Below are positions 6,897 through 14,871 of a DNA stretch of 19,339 nucleotides, piece by piece. The DNA is from Gammaproteobacteria bacterium UBA7449 (GTDB taxonomy: Bacteria > Pseudomonadota > Gammaproteobacteria > Pseudomonadales > Pseudohongiellaceae): positions 23,433 to 42,771 of the forward strand of contig DLPV01000062.1 of NCBI GenBank assembly GCA_002477465.1. The letters run 5' to 3'. A program made the translations under genes and the position numbers. The notes below the pieces were generated by a model. The model was not told where the DNA came from. It worked only from the letters and a program-made list of their open reading frames with translations, and made no database searches. Positions within the stretch are counted from its first letter, which is position 1, and the number at the start of each line of letters is the position of its first letter.

Positions 6897-7808
6897 TTAA
6901 GTCGCGCCGGGCCTGTCTACTTGAGCAACGATCCGGTGATCTTTATTCAGCTTGAATACGAGATCAGCGCTGGCTGATAAAGTTGCCAAACCATGTCGGG
7001 TCAGTCGCTCGAAATGCTGAATGAAACGGCTTAGCTGCTCGGTGCTCATGATGCCGGTTAGGCCCGACGCTGCCGCCGCCTGTCGGCTTTGCCTGAGCTT
7101 TTCTTCCTGTAAGCCGCGCCAGGCATAGACCTGCTCAAACGAGGGTGCTTGCAGCATCACCATAATGTCCATGCGGGAAAAAATTGGGACATAGTCGTTG
7201 GCCAGGGCTGCATTCACGTAGCGCCGCCAGCTACCCTCCGGATCTGACTGGGCTTCCAGTTCATTGATGGGCTCAGACAGCTTGCTCTCGGCTTCAGGGC
7301 CCACTCCAATAAACCAGCCTTCCAGGATCACCAGGTCTACTGGCCCATGCACGAGTGACCCATGCTGTTTGGGCACTGGGTTGTCGGTAGCCTTGTCGAA
7401 TCTGGGAATAAAAGCGGCCACCGCCACTTCTGAGCTGAACAAACGATCCAGGCATTCATGCAGTGCCCTGGTGTCATGGGTACCCGGTACACCCCGAGTC
7501 GCTAACAGGGGATGGACCTCTTTGGCGAGGGCTTGTCTGGCAGCATGGGACAGGTAAAAATCATCGATCGAAAGTTCAACGACTCGCAGACCAGCTTCCC
7601 GGCAGCAATGAGACAGGAACTTTGACAGTGTCGTCTTGCCGGTACCCTGGGCGCCATTAATACCGACAAACAGCGGTTCATTATCGACGCGGTTACAGCG
7701 CTCGATGAGTCGAGCCGCCAGCGGGACAAACCATTGTTCTGCGTCTTCGCCATAAGCATGGGGCAGCTGCTCGGCGTGGAGAAAATCTTGAATAAGCTGT
7801 GGATTCAC
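6897..7808 (-). CDS. P-loop kinase, D-glycerate 3-kinase type
   Basis: 303 aa, cytoplasmic. The Walker A loop is GAQGTGKTT (52-60) in FVGINGAQGTGKTTLSKFL. ELSIDDFYLS (78-87) carries the acidic residues of phosphoribulokinase/uridine kinase-like enzymes. RGVPGTHD (105-112) and PRFDKATD (135-142), then DLVILEGWFIG (158-168) as Walker B, are signatures of the glycerate kinase group that includes plant GLYK and yeast YGR205W. VYAWRGLQEEKLR (227-239) and MSTEQLSRFIQHFERLT (254-270) follow as in that group. A role phosphorylating D-glycerate to 3-phosphoglycerate is likely, but related proteins are poorly characterised, so the substrate is inferred. The start is GTG, the first possible codon after an in-frame stop; Shine-Dalgarno is weak. 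Divergent from the DnaT-like gene. Confidence 0.82.
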   Translation of the reverse strand: MNPQLIQDFLHAEQLPHAYGEDAEQWFVPLAARLIERCNRVDNEPLFVGINGAQGTGKTTLSKFLSHCCREAGLRVVELSIDDFYLSHAARQALAKEVHPLLATRGVPGTHDTRALHECLDRLFSSEVAVAAFIPRFDKATDNPVPKQHGSLVHGPVDLVILEGWFIGVGPEAESKLSEPINELEAQSDPEGSWRRYVNAALANDYVPIFSRMDIMVMLQAPSFEQVYAWRGLQEEKLRQSRQAAAASGLTGIMSTEQLSRFIQHFERLTRHGLATLSASADLVFKLNKDHRIVAQVDRPGAT

Positions 7809-7999
7809 GTTGGGTTAGTCGTTGACTGGCTGTTGATAGAGTGATGTTACAGCGCTAGCTTGGTCAGGTTCAATGAAGCGGTAGGGATGTCTGTTATGGC
7901 TGTGTTAGCATCAATCAAAATCTGAAAGCGCCACCAGTCACGCACGCACTTTTTAACTGGATTGGTTCCGTTGCCCGCTGCTCGCTGAGTCTTAACCAA

Positions 8000-9226
8000 G
8001 TGTCTAACCTAGTTCCTGAACAGCCCATCGTTGTGTCGCCAACGCTTGCTGCCACTATCGGCCTCCCCGAGGCAGTCATGTTGCAGTCCCTTGCCGAGTT
8101 GATCAAGCATCGTGGACAACAGCGAGCAACAGATTCATCCTTGCTTTGGCTGCTCCTGGAGGACAGTGAGCTGTCAGGGCTTTTTCCGTTCTGGTCTCTC
8201 GCTGAATGTCAGCAAATCAGGTCAAGCCTGGAGAATCTCGGAATCATTAGACTGGAGCGTTCCCAGAGTGCACAAGACGCGCACGCAAAGGCGGCGAGCT
8301 GGATAGCCATCGACGAGCAGCCCGTCTCTAAACCTGGACCGACAAGTTCTGAATCGGGGCGAACCCAAGCGCAGCGCGCCAGAATGCCAGTTTCCGACCG
8401 ACCCAGCGCCCAATCTAACCCAACTACCGATCCAGTAATTCAGGGGTCTGCTGCTATTCCTGAGTCGAGGAACTCAGCCCATCTTATTCCGGTTGACTGG
8501 CAGCCTGATGCCAATTGGATTCGCCTCGCCAAACAGCACGCTATTCCTGACGAATTTATCCATAGCCTGGTGTCTGAGTTTGTCAGCTACTGGCGCGACC
8601 GCGGCCAGGCCAGGTTTTCCTGGGGCAATGCGTTTTACAAGCATGTGTTGAAAGAGTGGCGGCATGAGCAAACTCGAAAGGGTGCCCATGAACTGGCCAG
8701 CACCATGTCGCCTCAGTGGCAACCCAGCCTGGATGCGCTGGAAATTCTGGAGAACGCGGGAATCAGCCGCAGCTTTATTGAAGACGCGGTTGCTGAATTT
8801 GTTTTGTACTGGCGCGAGCGCGGTGTCGTTCATGGCGCCTGGAATACGAAGTTTATTGAACACATCAGACGCCAGTGGGCGAAATACGCCGCATCGTTTG
8901 GACGCGACGACACGCCCAGGCCTATTTTGGATGGCTGGCAGCCGAGTGCCGATTGTTTTGAAATTTTACAGCTCGCTGAAATTGACGAGGAATATGCCCG
9001 TAGCAGAGTGCCCGAGTTCGTGATGTACTGGAAAGACAGCGGCCAGGCGAAAGCCTCCTGGAATACAGTCTTTTTGCAGTTCATCAAACAGGACTGGGCC
9101 CGCCGGCTTAAACAGGCCGGCAATGACGAGAATATCTATGGAGAAGATAAAACCCTTACTGGATCGAACCAGCAAAAAATTAGAGAAAAGTTCGAGCGCA
9201 TCGCTGATCGAAGCTGGGCCGACTGA
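8000..9226 (+). CDS. DnaT-like replication protein with three tandem DnaT domains
   Basis: 408 aa. Residues about 12-86 look like the winged-helix-like N terminus of DnaT and phage replication proteins (VSPTLAATIGLPEAVMLQSL, LLLEDSELSGLFPFWS, ENLGIIRL). A Ser/Pro/Gln-rich, probably disordered linker spans 87-165. Three DnaT ssDNA-binding domains follow (about 166-220, 239-293, 312-366), each with WQP, EFVxYWxxxG, W(G/N) and a final (E/Q/D)W; E. coli DnaT has one. The opening tryptophans W167, W240 and W313 are exactly 73 residues apart. The tail is basic. It starts at GTG, with no earlier in-frame start codon close by and only a weak Shine-Dalgarno. It overlaps the lambda P-like gene by up to 104 nt, so the two are probably made together. 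A role in bringing the replicative helicase to single-stranded DNA is likely. It may correspond to the dopC class proposed as domesticated phage genes; I recall this and cannot verify it. Confidence 0.85.
   Translation: MSNLVPEQPIVVSPTLAATIGLPEAVMLQSLAELIKHRGQQRATDSSLLWLLLEDSELSGLFPFWSLAECQQIRSSLENLGIIRLERSQSAQDAHAKAASWIAIDEQPVSKPGPTSSESGRTQAQRARMPVSDRPSAQSNPTTDPVIQGSAAIPESRNSAHLIPVDWQPDANWIRLAKQHAIPDEFIHSLVSEFVSYWRDRGQARFSWGNAFYKHVLKEWRHEQTRKGAHELASTMSPQWQPSLDALEILENAGISRSFIEDAVAEFVLYWRERGVVHGAWNTKFIEHIRRQWAKYAASFGRDDTPRPILDGWQPSADCFEILQLAEIDEEYARSRVPEFVMYWKDSGQAKASWNTVFLQFIKQDWARRLKQAGNDENIYGEDKTLTGSNQQKIREKFERIADRSWAD
8498..9097 (+). repeat. Three coding repeats of 219 bp encoding DnaT domains
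   Basis: The codons of the first WQP of each unit begin at 8498, 8717 and 8936, exactly 219 bp apart, and no indel separates the units. Each unit is a conserved core of about 55 residues plus a variable linker of about 18. The nucleotide sequences have drifted (TGGCAGCCTGAT, TGGCAACCCAGC, TGGCAGCCGAGT), so the duplications are old and kept by selection on the protein. Confidence 0.8.
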
Positions 9227-9857
9227 ACCGCGTAGCGAGAACCAAGCCGTTGAGGCAGTGGCAGAACCTACAGACGGCTACCGGTCTGAGTCAGCGCCTG
9301 ACCACGTGGATGCCATTAATCAAATTTTTGCGGAATTTGAGTTCGCCTACCATAACCAGTACCACAAGGCATTCGCCAATGCAGAGAGCCTGGCGATAGC
9401 CAAAAAGTATTGGTTAAGCTCGCTGGAAAATTATCTGCCGACGCAGATCGTTAAGGCCGCCAAGCGGGTGATTCGCAGCCAGGACTATTTGCCCTCAATT
9501 GCTGCAGTGGTCAGGGCCTGTGAGGAGGGCTTCGACCTGTTCGGCTTGCCCGCACCACGCGCTGCCTATGTCGAGGCTTGTTCTGCGCCCTCCCCGAAAC
9601 GTGCGCATCGCTGGAGCCACCCGGCTGTTTACCTGGCTGGGCAGGCAACTGGATGGTACACCCTGGCTAATGAGGCCGAGGCTGTCGCCTTTCCGCGGTT
9701 CGAATACCACTACGGCGAGCTGTGCCGGCGCGTGATGCACGGCGAAGATATAAACCTGCCTGTACCCGAGGCCCTGCCCCAGAAAACTGAGCGTCCGCTG
9801 AGTGCAACGGAGCGACGGGCACGCATTGCCAAAATGAAGAAAGAGCTTGGCCTCTAG
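9123..9857 (+). CDS. Lambda P-like replicative helicase loader
   Basis: 244 aa. From about residue 60 it aligns end to end with phage lambda replication protein P as I remember it: DAINQIFAEFEFAY, then a KKYWLSSL segment (lambda RRQWVLAF), VKAAKRVIRSQDYLPSIAAVVRAC (lambda GMRVARRQNRPFLPSPGQFVAWC), FGLPAPRAAYVEAC, RWSHPAVYLA, and the C terminus PLSATERRARIAKMKKELGL (lambda ends PLNRAQALAKIAEIKAKFGL). Lambda P binds DnaB helicase and delivers it to the origin. Residues 1-58 are a charged, probably flexible tail that lies partly in the overlap with the DnaT-like gene. Start: ATG 9123 (AGG 6 nt upstream) or ATG 9138 (GAG 7 nt upstream); both fit, and GTG 9258 is less likely. Nothing else phage-like is nearby. 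It may belong to the proposed dopE class of domesticated loaders (recalled, not verified). Confidence 0.85.
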   Translation: MTRISMEKIKPLLDRTSKKLEKSSSASLIEAGPTEPRSENQAVEAVAEPTDGYRSESAPDHVDAINQIFAEFEFAYHNQYHKAFANAESLAIAKKYWLSSLENYLPTQIVKAAKRVIRSQDYLPSIAAVVRACEEGFDLFGLPAPRAAYVEACSAPSPKRAHRWSHPAVYLAGQATGWYTLANEAEAVAFPRFEYHYGELCRRVMHGEDINLPVPEALPQKTERPLSATERRARIAKMKKELGL

Positions 9858-11525
9858 TCAGGCGTCCAATTTCTTATATTTGATTCGGGTTGGCTGGGTA
9901 GCGCCGACTCGCTTCTTGTGATCGGCTTCGTAATCCGTGTAGTTGCCTTCATGCCACACCACCTGGCTTTCCCCTTCGAAAGCGAGAATGTGGGTGCAGA
10001 TGCGGTCGAGAAACCAGCGGTCGTGCGAGACCACGATAGCGCAGCCCGGAAATGCCAGGATACCTTCTTCCAGGGCTCGCAGCGTCTCCACGTCGAGATC
10101 GTTCGTGGGTTCGTCCAGCAGCAGCACATTGCCACCCTTCTTCAGCAGCTTGGCCATATGCAGGCGGTTGCGCTCACCCCCGGATAAATCCTTGACGAAT
10201 TTTTGCTGGTCACCCCCCCTGAAATTGAAGCGGCTGGCATAGGCTCTGGAGGATATTTCGTAGTTGCCAATGTGCAGGATGTCCTGCTCGTCTGACAATT
10301 CCTGCCACACAGTGTTCTCGCCATTTAGTTCATCGCGGCTTTGATCAACATAGGCGAGATTCACGGTCTCGCCCAACTCTATGCTGCCGCTATCAGGTTG
10401 TTCCGCTCCCACTAACATACGGAGGAAGGTGGTTTTGCCCGCGCCGTTGCCACCGATGATGCCGACGATACTGCCCTTGGGCACTGAGAAACTCAGATCG
10501 TCGATGAGCACGCGATCGCCGAAGCCTTTGCACAGGTGATTCACTTCGATAACTTTGTCGCCAAGACGCTCACCCGGTGGAATGTATAACTCCTGGGTTT
10601 CGTTGCGCTTCTGGAAGTCCTTGGAATTGAGCTCTTCAAAGCGTGCAATACGCGCTTTGCTCTTGGACTGGCGGCCCTTGGGGTTGGCGCGCACCCACTC
10701 CAGTTCCGACTTGATGGTCCGTTCACGCGCGGCCTCCTGCTTCTCTTCCAACTCCAGGCGTTTTTCTTTCGCTTCCAGCCAGGTGCTGTAGTTGCCTTCA
10801 TAAGGAATGCCGTGGCCGCGGTCCAATTCCAGGATCCAACCGGCGGCGTTGTCGAGGAAGTAGCGATCGTGGGTAATAGCCACGACGGTGCCCGGATATT
10901 CTTGCAGGAAGCGCTCCAGCCAGGCCACGCTTTCAGCATCAAGGTGGTTGGTGGGCTCATCCAGCAGCAGCATATCTGGCTTGGAGAGCAGCAGACGGCA
11001 CAGGGCGACCCGGCGCTTCTCTCCGCCCGATAGATTGGCCACCTTGGCGTCCCACTCCGGCAGACGCAGGGCATTGGCGGCAATGTCAAGGGTACGTTCG
11101 ATTTGCCAGCCATCGACGGCGTCAATTGCATTTTGCAGGGCGCCCTGACGCTCCAGCAGTGTGTTCATCTCATCTTCTTCCATGGGTTCCGCGAACTTGT
11201 CGCTGATCGCATTGAACTCATTAATGAGATCGATGGTTTCCTTGATGCCCTGTTCTACATTTTCCCGGACTGTAAGCTCTTCATCCAGCTCGGGCTCCTG
11301 CGGCAGGTAGCCGATCTTGATCCCTGCTTGTGGCCGCGCCTCGCCATTAATTTCCGTGTCGATCCCCGCCATGATGCGCAGCAGGGTAGACTTTCCCGCA
11401 CCGTTCAAACCCAGCACACCAATCTTCGCGCCGGGGAAAAAGGACAGAGATATATCTTTCAGGATTTCGCGCTTGGGCGGGACTACCTTGCCGACGCGGT
11501 TCATGGTGTATACAAATTGGGCCAT
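9858..11525 (-). CDS. ettA: Energy-dependent translational throttle protein EttA (ABC-F)
   Basis: 555 aa, the same length as E. coli EttA. EttA binds the ribosomal E site and, depending on the ATP/ADP ratio, gates entry into elongation. It has two ABC ATPase domains and no membrane segment. Domain 1: Walker A GLNGAGKS (39-46), signature LSGGEKRR (165-172), Walker B LLLDEPTNHLD with catalytic E190. Domain 2: GGNGAGKT (358-365), LSGGERNR (447-454), LLLDEPTNDLD with E472. The Arm insertion (about 92-138) and the linker around residues 250-320 with NPKGRQSKSKARI (281-293) are EttA hallmarks. GGAAG lies 7 nt before the ATG. The stop codon directly abuts the stop of the convergent lambda P-like gene with no base between, so any terminators must lie inside coding sequence. 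Divergent from glyA. Confidence 0.97.
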   Translation of the reverse strand: MAQFVYTMNRVGKVVPPKREILKDISLSFFPGAKIGVLGLNGAGKSTLLRIMAGIDTEINGEARPQAGIKIGYLPQEPELDEELTVRENVEQGIKETIDLINEFNAISDKFAEPMEEDEMNTLLERQGALQNAIDAVDGWQIERTLDIAANALRLPEWDAKVANLSGGEKRRVALCRLLLSKPDMLLLDEPTNHLDAESVAWLERFLQEYPGTVVAITHDRYFLDNAAGWILELDRGHGIPYEGNYSTWLEAKEKRLELEEKQEAARERTIKSELEWVRANPKGRQSKSKARIARFEELNSKDFQKRNETQELYIPPGERLGDKVIEVNHLCKGFGDRVLIDDLSFSVPKGSIVGIIGGNGAGKTTFLRMLVGAEQPDSGSIELGETVNLAYVDQSRDELNGENTVWQELSDEQDILHIGNYEISSRAYASRFNFRGGDQQKFVKDLSGGERNRLHMAKLLKKGGNVLLLDEPTNDLDVETLRALEEGILAFPGCAIVVSHDRWFLDRICTHILAFEGESQVVWHEGNYTDYEADHKKRVGATQPTRIKYKKLDA

Positions 11526-11671
11526 GCTAAAACTTCCGGAGTTGGTTACCGCAGCTTGCCCTGAGGCGAGAACAGAGGAGCTGCAGCTGGTCGATTAAAA
11601 GCGCGCTATTATGGCACAGCCTATCCAGCAACGCTGCCTTATCGCCGCCGCTGCGGTTGCTGCCAAAAACC

Positions 11672-11703
11672 CAAGATATTGACAGGGCGTACCCAATATC
11701 TTG
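11672..11703. promoter_or_regulatory. Perfect 10-bp inverted repeat between ettA and glyA
   Basis: CAAGATATTG (11672-11681) and CAATATCTTG (11694-11703) are exact reverse complements separated by 12 nt, giving half-site centres 22 bp apart, about two helical turns. A consensus -35 TTGACA (11679-11684) overlaps the left arm, but no good -10 follows at 16-18 bp. The repeat is 80 bp upstream of the glyA start and about 146 bp upstream of the ettA start. It fits an operator for a dimeric regulator or an RNA hairpin in the glyA leader; I do not recognise the regulator. Confidence 0.55.
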
Positions 11704-11783
11704 ATGCTCTGGCGGCTGCCTTCGGTTAGAATAGCGCCTTCAAAATTTCGGCCTGATTTACCCCTGCAATACACGGAGAATAG

Positions 11784-13043
11784 ATGTTTAGAACCGATAT
11801 CAGCCTCGCAGAATTCGATCCGGAAATCAGTGCGGCTATCGAAGCTGAGAAATCCCGCCAGGAACAGCACATCGAACTCATTGCCTCGGAAAACCACACC
11901 AGCCCCTTCATCATGGAAGCGCAGGGCTCAGTACTCACCAACAAGTACGCGGAAGGTTACCCTCGCAAGCGCTACTATGGCGGCTGCGAATTCGTGGACA
12001 CTGTCGAAGAATTAGCCATTGCCCGCGCCAAGGAGTTGTTCGGCGCCGATTATGCCAATGTGCAGCCACATTCCGGCTCTCAGGCCAATGCTGCAGTATA
12101 TATGGCATTGGCCAAGCCCGGTGACACGGTTTTGGGGATGAGCCTTGCCGATGGCGGCCACCTCACGCACGGTGCGACCGTCAGCTTCTCTGGGCGCATC
12201 TACAATGCGGTTCAGTATGGCCTCAATAATGACACTGGCGAGATCGATTACGATCAGATAGCCAGGCTCGCCGAGGAGCATAAGCCCCGGATTCTTATGG
12301 GTGGGTTTTCAGCCTATTCACGGATCGTAGACTGGCAGAAATTTCGTGACATTGCGGACAGCGTTGGCGCCTATTTGGTAGTGGACATGGCGCATGTTTC
12401 TGGGCTGGTTGCAGCGGGCGTTTATCCGAGCCCGGTCAATATTGCGGATGTCACCACGTCGACAACCCATAAGACCTTGCGCGGTCCTCGCGGCGGTATC
12501 ATTTTGGCGCGCGCTAATTCTGAGCTGGAAAAGAAGCTGAATTTTTCCGTCTTCCCCGAGAGTCAGGGTGGACCCTTGATGCACGTGATTGCGGCCAAGG
12601 CAGTCTGCTTCAAGGAAGCCATGAGCCCCGAATTTAAGGTATATCAGGAGCAAGTGGTCAAGAACGCCAGGGTCATGGCCCAGGGTTTTATGGATCGCGG
12701 CTACGACATCGTTTCAAACGGCACTGATGATCACCTGTTTCTGTTGAGCCTGATCCGTCAAGGCATTACCGGCAAGGATGCAGACGCGGCTCTGGACGAA
12801 GCCAATATTACGGTCAATAAGAACGCAGTACCCAACGACCCGAACCCACCGTTTGTGACCAGCGGTCTGCGCATCGGCACGCCAGCGATAACCACCCGTG
12901 GTTTCGTTGAAAGCGATTGTGCGGAGCTAACCGGCTGGATGTGTGACGTGCTCGATGACCTTGATAACAAGGCCGTCATCTCCGAGGTCAAGCAAAAGGT
13001 TCTGGCTCTGTGCGCCAGGTATCCTGTTTACCAGCAAGCCTGA
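11784..13043 (+). CDS. glyA: Serine hydroxymethyltransferase
   Basis: 419 aa, cytoplasmic PLP enzyme that converts serine and tetrahydrofolate to glycine and 5,10-methylene-THF, the main source of one-carbon units. Family signatures are HIELIASENHTSP (29-41), TNKYAEGYPRKRYYGGCE (52-69), QPHSGSQANAAVY (94-106), DMAHVSGLVAAGVYPSP (201-217) and the PLP lysine K230 in TTSTTHKTLRGPRGG. SGLRIGTPAITTRGF near the C terminus is also typical. The start is supported by CGGAGAA just upstream of the ATG. nrdR follows 15 bp after the stop, so the two are probably co-transcribed. The 258-bp region shared with divergent ettA holds a perfect inverted repeat that may regulate it. Confidence 0.98.
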   Translation: MFRTDISLAEFDPEISAAIEAEKSRQEQHIELIASENHTSPFIMEAQGSVLTNKYAEGYPRKRYYGGCEFVDTVEELAIARAKELFGADYANVQPHSGSQANAAVYMALAKPGDTVLGMSLADGGHLTHGATVSFSGRIYNAVQYGLNNDTGEIDYDQIARLAEEHKPRILMGGFSAYSRIVDWQKFRDIADSVGAYLVVDMAHVSGLVAAGVYPSPVNIADVTTSTTHKTLRGPRGGIILARANSELEKKLNFSVFPESQGGPLMHVIAAKAVCFKEAMSPEFKVYQEQVVKNARVMAQGFMDRGYDIVSNGTDDHLFLLSLIRQGITGKDADAALDEANITVNKNAVPNDPNPPFVTSGLRIGTPAITTRGFVESDCAELTGWMCDVLDDLDNKAVISEVKQKVLALCARYPVYQQA

Positions 13044-13058
13044 GTAGTGAGTTAAACC

Positions 13059-13517
13059 ATGCACTGTCCCTTTTGCGGCGCCATCGATACCAAAGTCATT
13101 GATTCCCGATTAGTTTCGGAAGGCAATCATGTGCGCCGACGGCGTGAGTGCATTACTTGTGAAGAACGCTTCACTACCTATGAATCAGCTGAACTGGTGA
13201 TGCCCCGCATCATTAAACAAAATGGCGTTCGCGAGCCATTCAACGAAGACAAGCTCTTCGCGGGCTTGAATAAGGCACTGGAAAAGCGGCCGGTCAGCAT
13301 CGAGCGCGTCGAGGAAGCTGTGAACCATATAAAGGCGAATCTGCGCTCTACCGGTGAACGGGAGATTCAGTCCCGCGCCGTGGGTGAGCAGGTAATGAAG
13401 GAGCTGCGGGAGCTGGACGAGGTGGCGTTTGTCCGCTTCGCCTCGGTTTATCGTAGCTTCAAGGACCTGGCTGAATTCAGGGCTGAAATCGACAAACTGT
13501 CAAAAGACAGCCCCTGA
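13059..13517 (+). CDS. nrdR: Transcriptional repressor NrdR
   Basis: 152 aa. NrdR senses dATP/ATP through an ATP-cone and represses ribonucleotide reductase operons by binding paired NrdR boxes. The N-terminal zinc ribbon uses C3 and C6 (CPFCG) and C31 and C34 (CITC), enclosing VIDSRLVSEGNHVRRRREC and followed by ERFTTYE. The ATP-cone spans about 49-139 (VMPRIIKQNGVREPFNEDKL, EVAFVRFASVYRSFKDLAEF). The length is normal. It lies between glyA and ribD, a usual gammaproteobacterial setting. The Shine-Dalgarno is weak (TGAGTT), but the conserved N-terminal MHCPFCG fixes the start. Confidence 0.97.
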   Translation: MHCPFCGAIDTKVIDSRLVSEGNHVRRRRECITCEERFTTYESAELVMPRIIKQNGVREPFNEDKLFAGLNKALEKRPVSIERVEEAVNHIKANLRSTGEREIQSRAVGEQVMKELRELDEVAFVRFASVYRSFKDLAEFRAEIDKLSKDSP

Positions 13518-13669
13518 GTCTTTGCAGCGCGCTGTTCTCAGCCCAGGACTGAGTCCAAATCTGCTGTCTATTCTGCTAGAATCCCGCTCCCTTTCAACTA
13601 TTGTCATTGCCGCCGTGCCATCGAGTCGCTGCGGTGATCAGCCGCCAAGGGATGCGGTTGTCGGAACTC

Positions 13670-14848
13670 ATGCAACACAAACACAATACAGAGCTGGACG
13701 CGGCGTTTCTTGACTGGCCAGTCCATATGCAGCGGGCACTGGATCTAGCAGATTCTGTGTTAACTGCTGCGCCGAACCCAAGAGTCGGCTGTGTGCTTGT
13801 ACATGACGGCCAGGTTATATCCGAGGGTTGGCACAGTGCTGCTGGTGCTGACCACGCGGAAGTCATGGCACTGACTAATGCCGGGCGAGATCCGCGTGGC
13901 GCCACCGCATTTGTCAGTCTTGAACCCTGTGCCCATCACGGGAAAACCGGCCCCTGCAGTGATGCCCTGATTGCGGCCGGTATCGCTCGGGTTGTTATTC
14001 CGATGCAGGATCCCAACCCGGAAGTTGCCGGCAAAGGCATTGCCAAGATGGAAGAAGCTGGCATTGAAGTCATTATGCTCCCTGATTTCGAGACAGCAGC
14101 CCGTCGTCTGAATCCTGGGTTCTTTCATCGCATTGAACAGGGGCGGCCATTGGTTCGCATGAAGCTCGCGATGAGCCTCGACGGACGCACGGCCCTCGCC
14201 AATGGCGCCAGTAAATGGATTACGGATGCCGCTTCACGGGCAGATGTGCAGCGACTGCGCGCAGCCAGTAGCGCCGTTTTAACGGGGGTCGGCACAGTGC
14301 TGGCGGACGACCCTTCCCTCAACGTCCGCAGAGATGAGTTGGGGCTCAGTGAAGCACAGCTGCTGAGTAATGAATTGAATCTGCAGGAGCCCCCGCTGCG
14401 TATTGTCCTCGATAGCAGGCGTCGCATGCCCCCTACCGCAAAGCTGCTTGGTTTGGATGGGCGGGTCGTGGTCTATTCCACTGTCAGTGCCGAGAATTCT
14501 GAGTTGCTGAATAGCGAGAACGTTGACCTCAGACTAGCAGGGTCTGGGGACAGGATAGACCTTCAAACTGTGCTAGAATCCCTCGCCGCAGAATACCAAT
14601 GTAACGATGTTTTGATAGAGGCAGGTCCCACACTTTGTGGTGCTTTTTTCCAAAGCAAGCTGGTTGATGAACTAGTGGTTTACATTGCGCCCAAGCTGCT
14701 GGGTAGTGACGCCAAACCTCTGCTGGATCTCGTTGGCATTACGCAAATATCAGCAGCGCCAGAATTTCAAATTATTGAGACACAGCAAGTGGACAATGAC
14801 GTTAAGCTGGTCTTGAAACCCCTGGCAAATCCCGGATTTACTGAGTAG
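13670..14848 (+). CDS. ribD: Bifunctional riboflavin deaminase/reductase RibD
   Basis: 392 aa. It removes the pyrimidine amino group of the GTP cyclohydrolase II product, then reduces the ribose with NADPH. Deaminase domain: PNPRVGCVLVHDGQVISEGWH (35-55), zinc site H62-A63-E64 and PCAHHGKTGPC (C87, C96). Reductase domain from about residue 160: RPLVRMKLAMSLDGRTALANG, then KWIT, ADVQRLRA and TGVGTVLADDPSLNVR. The ATG at 13670 is preferred because it gives the usual short lead before the first helix, MQRALDLA. The frame is open upstream, so ATG 13652 (its purines too close) and TTG 13601 remain possible. A TAGAAT at 13577-13582 could be the -10 box of the rib operon. No FMN riboswitch is seen upstream. 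Confidence 0.95.
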   Translation: MQHKHNTELDAAFLDWPVHMQRALDLADSVLTAAPNPRVGCVLVHDGQVISEGWHSAAGADHAEVMALTNAGRDPRGATAFVSLEPCAHHGKTGPCSDALIAAGIARVVIPMQDPNPEVAGKGIAKMEEAGIEVIMLPDFETAARRLNPGFFHRIEQGRPLVRMKLAMSLDGRTALANGASKWITDAASRADVQRLRAASSAVLTGVGTVLADDPSLNVRRDELGLSEAQLLSNELNLQEPPLRIVLDSRRRMPPTAKLLGLDGRVVVYSTVSAENSELLNSENVDLRLAGSGDRIDLQTVLESLAAEYQCNDVLIEAGPTLCGAFFQSKLVDELVVYIAPKLLGSDAKPLLDLVGITQISAAPEFQIIETQQVDNDVKLVLKPLANPGFTE

Positions 14849-14871
14849 TCAAACAAAAGAGACAAAGGTCA

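Noticed and set aside
8000..9857. A prophage or phage remnant around the DnaT/P-like genes
   Set aside because: No integrase, repressor, structural or lysis genes and no att-like repeats; the flanks are a kinase gene and ettA, both ordinary chromosomal genes.
10541..11131. 196-codon minus-strand frame inside ettA
   Set aside because: It is the shifted frame of ettA; its composition (Pro, Ser, Arg, Cys rich) is that of out-of-frame translation.
11701..11732. Sigma-70 promoter TTGATG...TAGAAT for glyA
   Set aside because: The spacer is 20 bp, outside the normal 16-18; the TAGAAT alone may still be a -10 box.
13518..13669. FMN riboswitch upstream of ribD
   Set aside because: Only about 150 bp, and I cannot find the conserved multi-stem RFN element; a simple promoter (TAGAAT at 13577-13582) is more likely.
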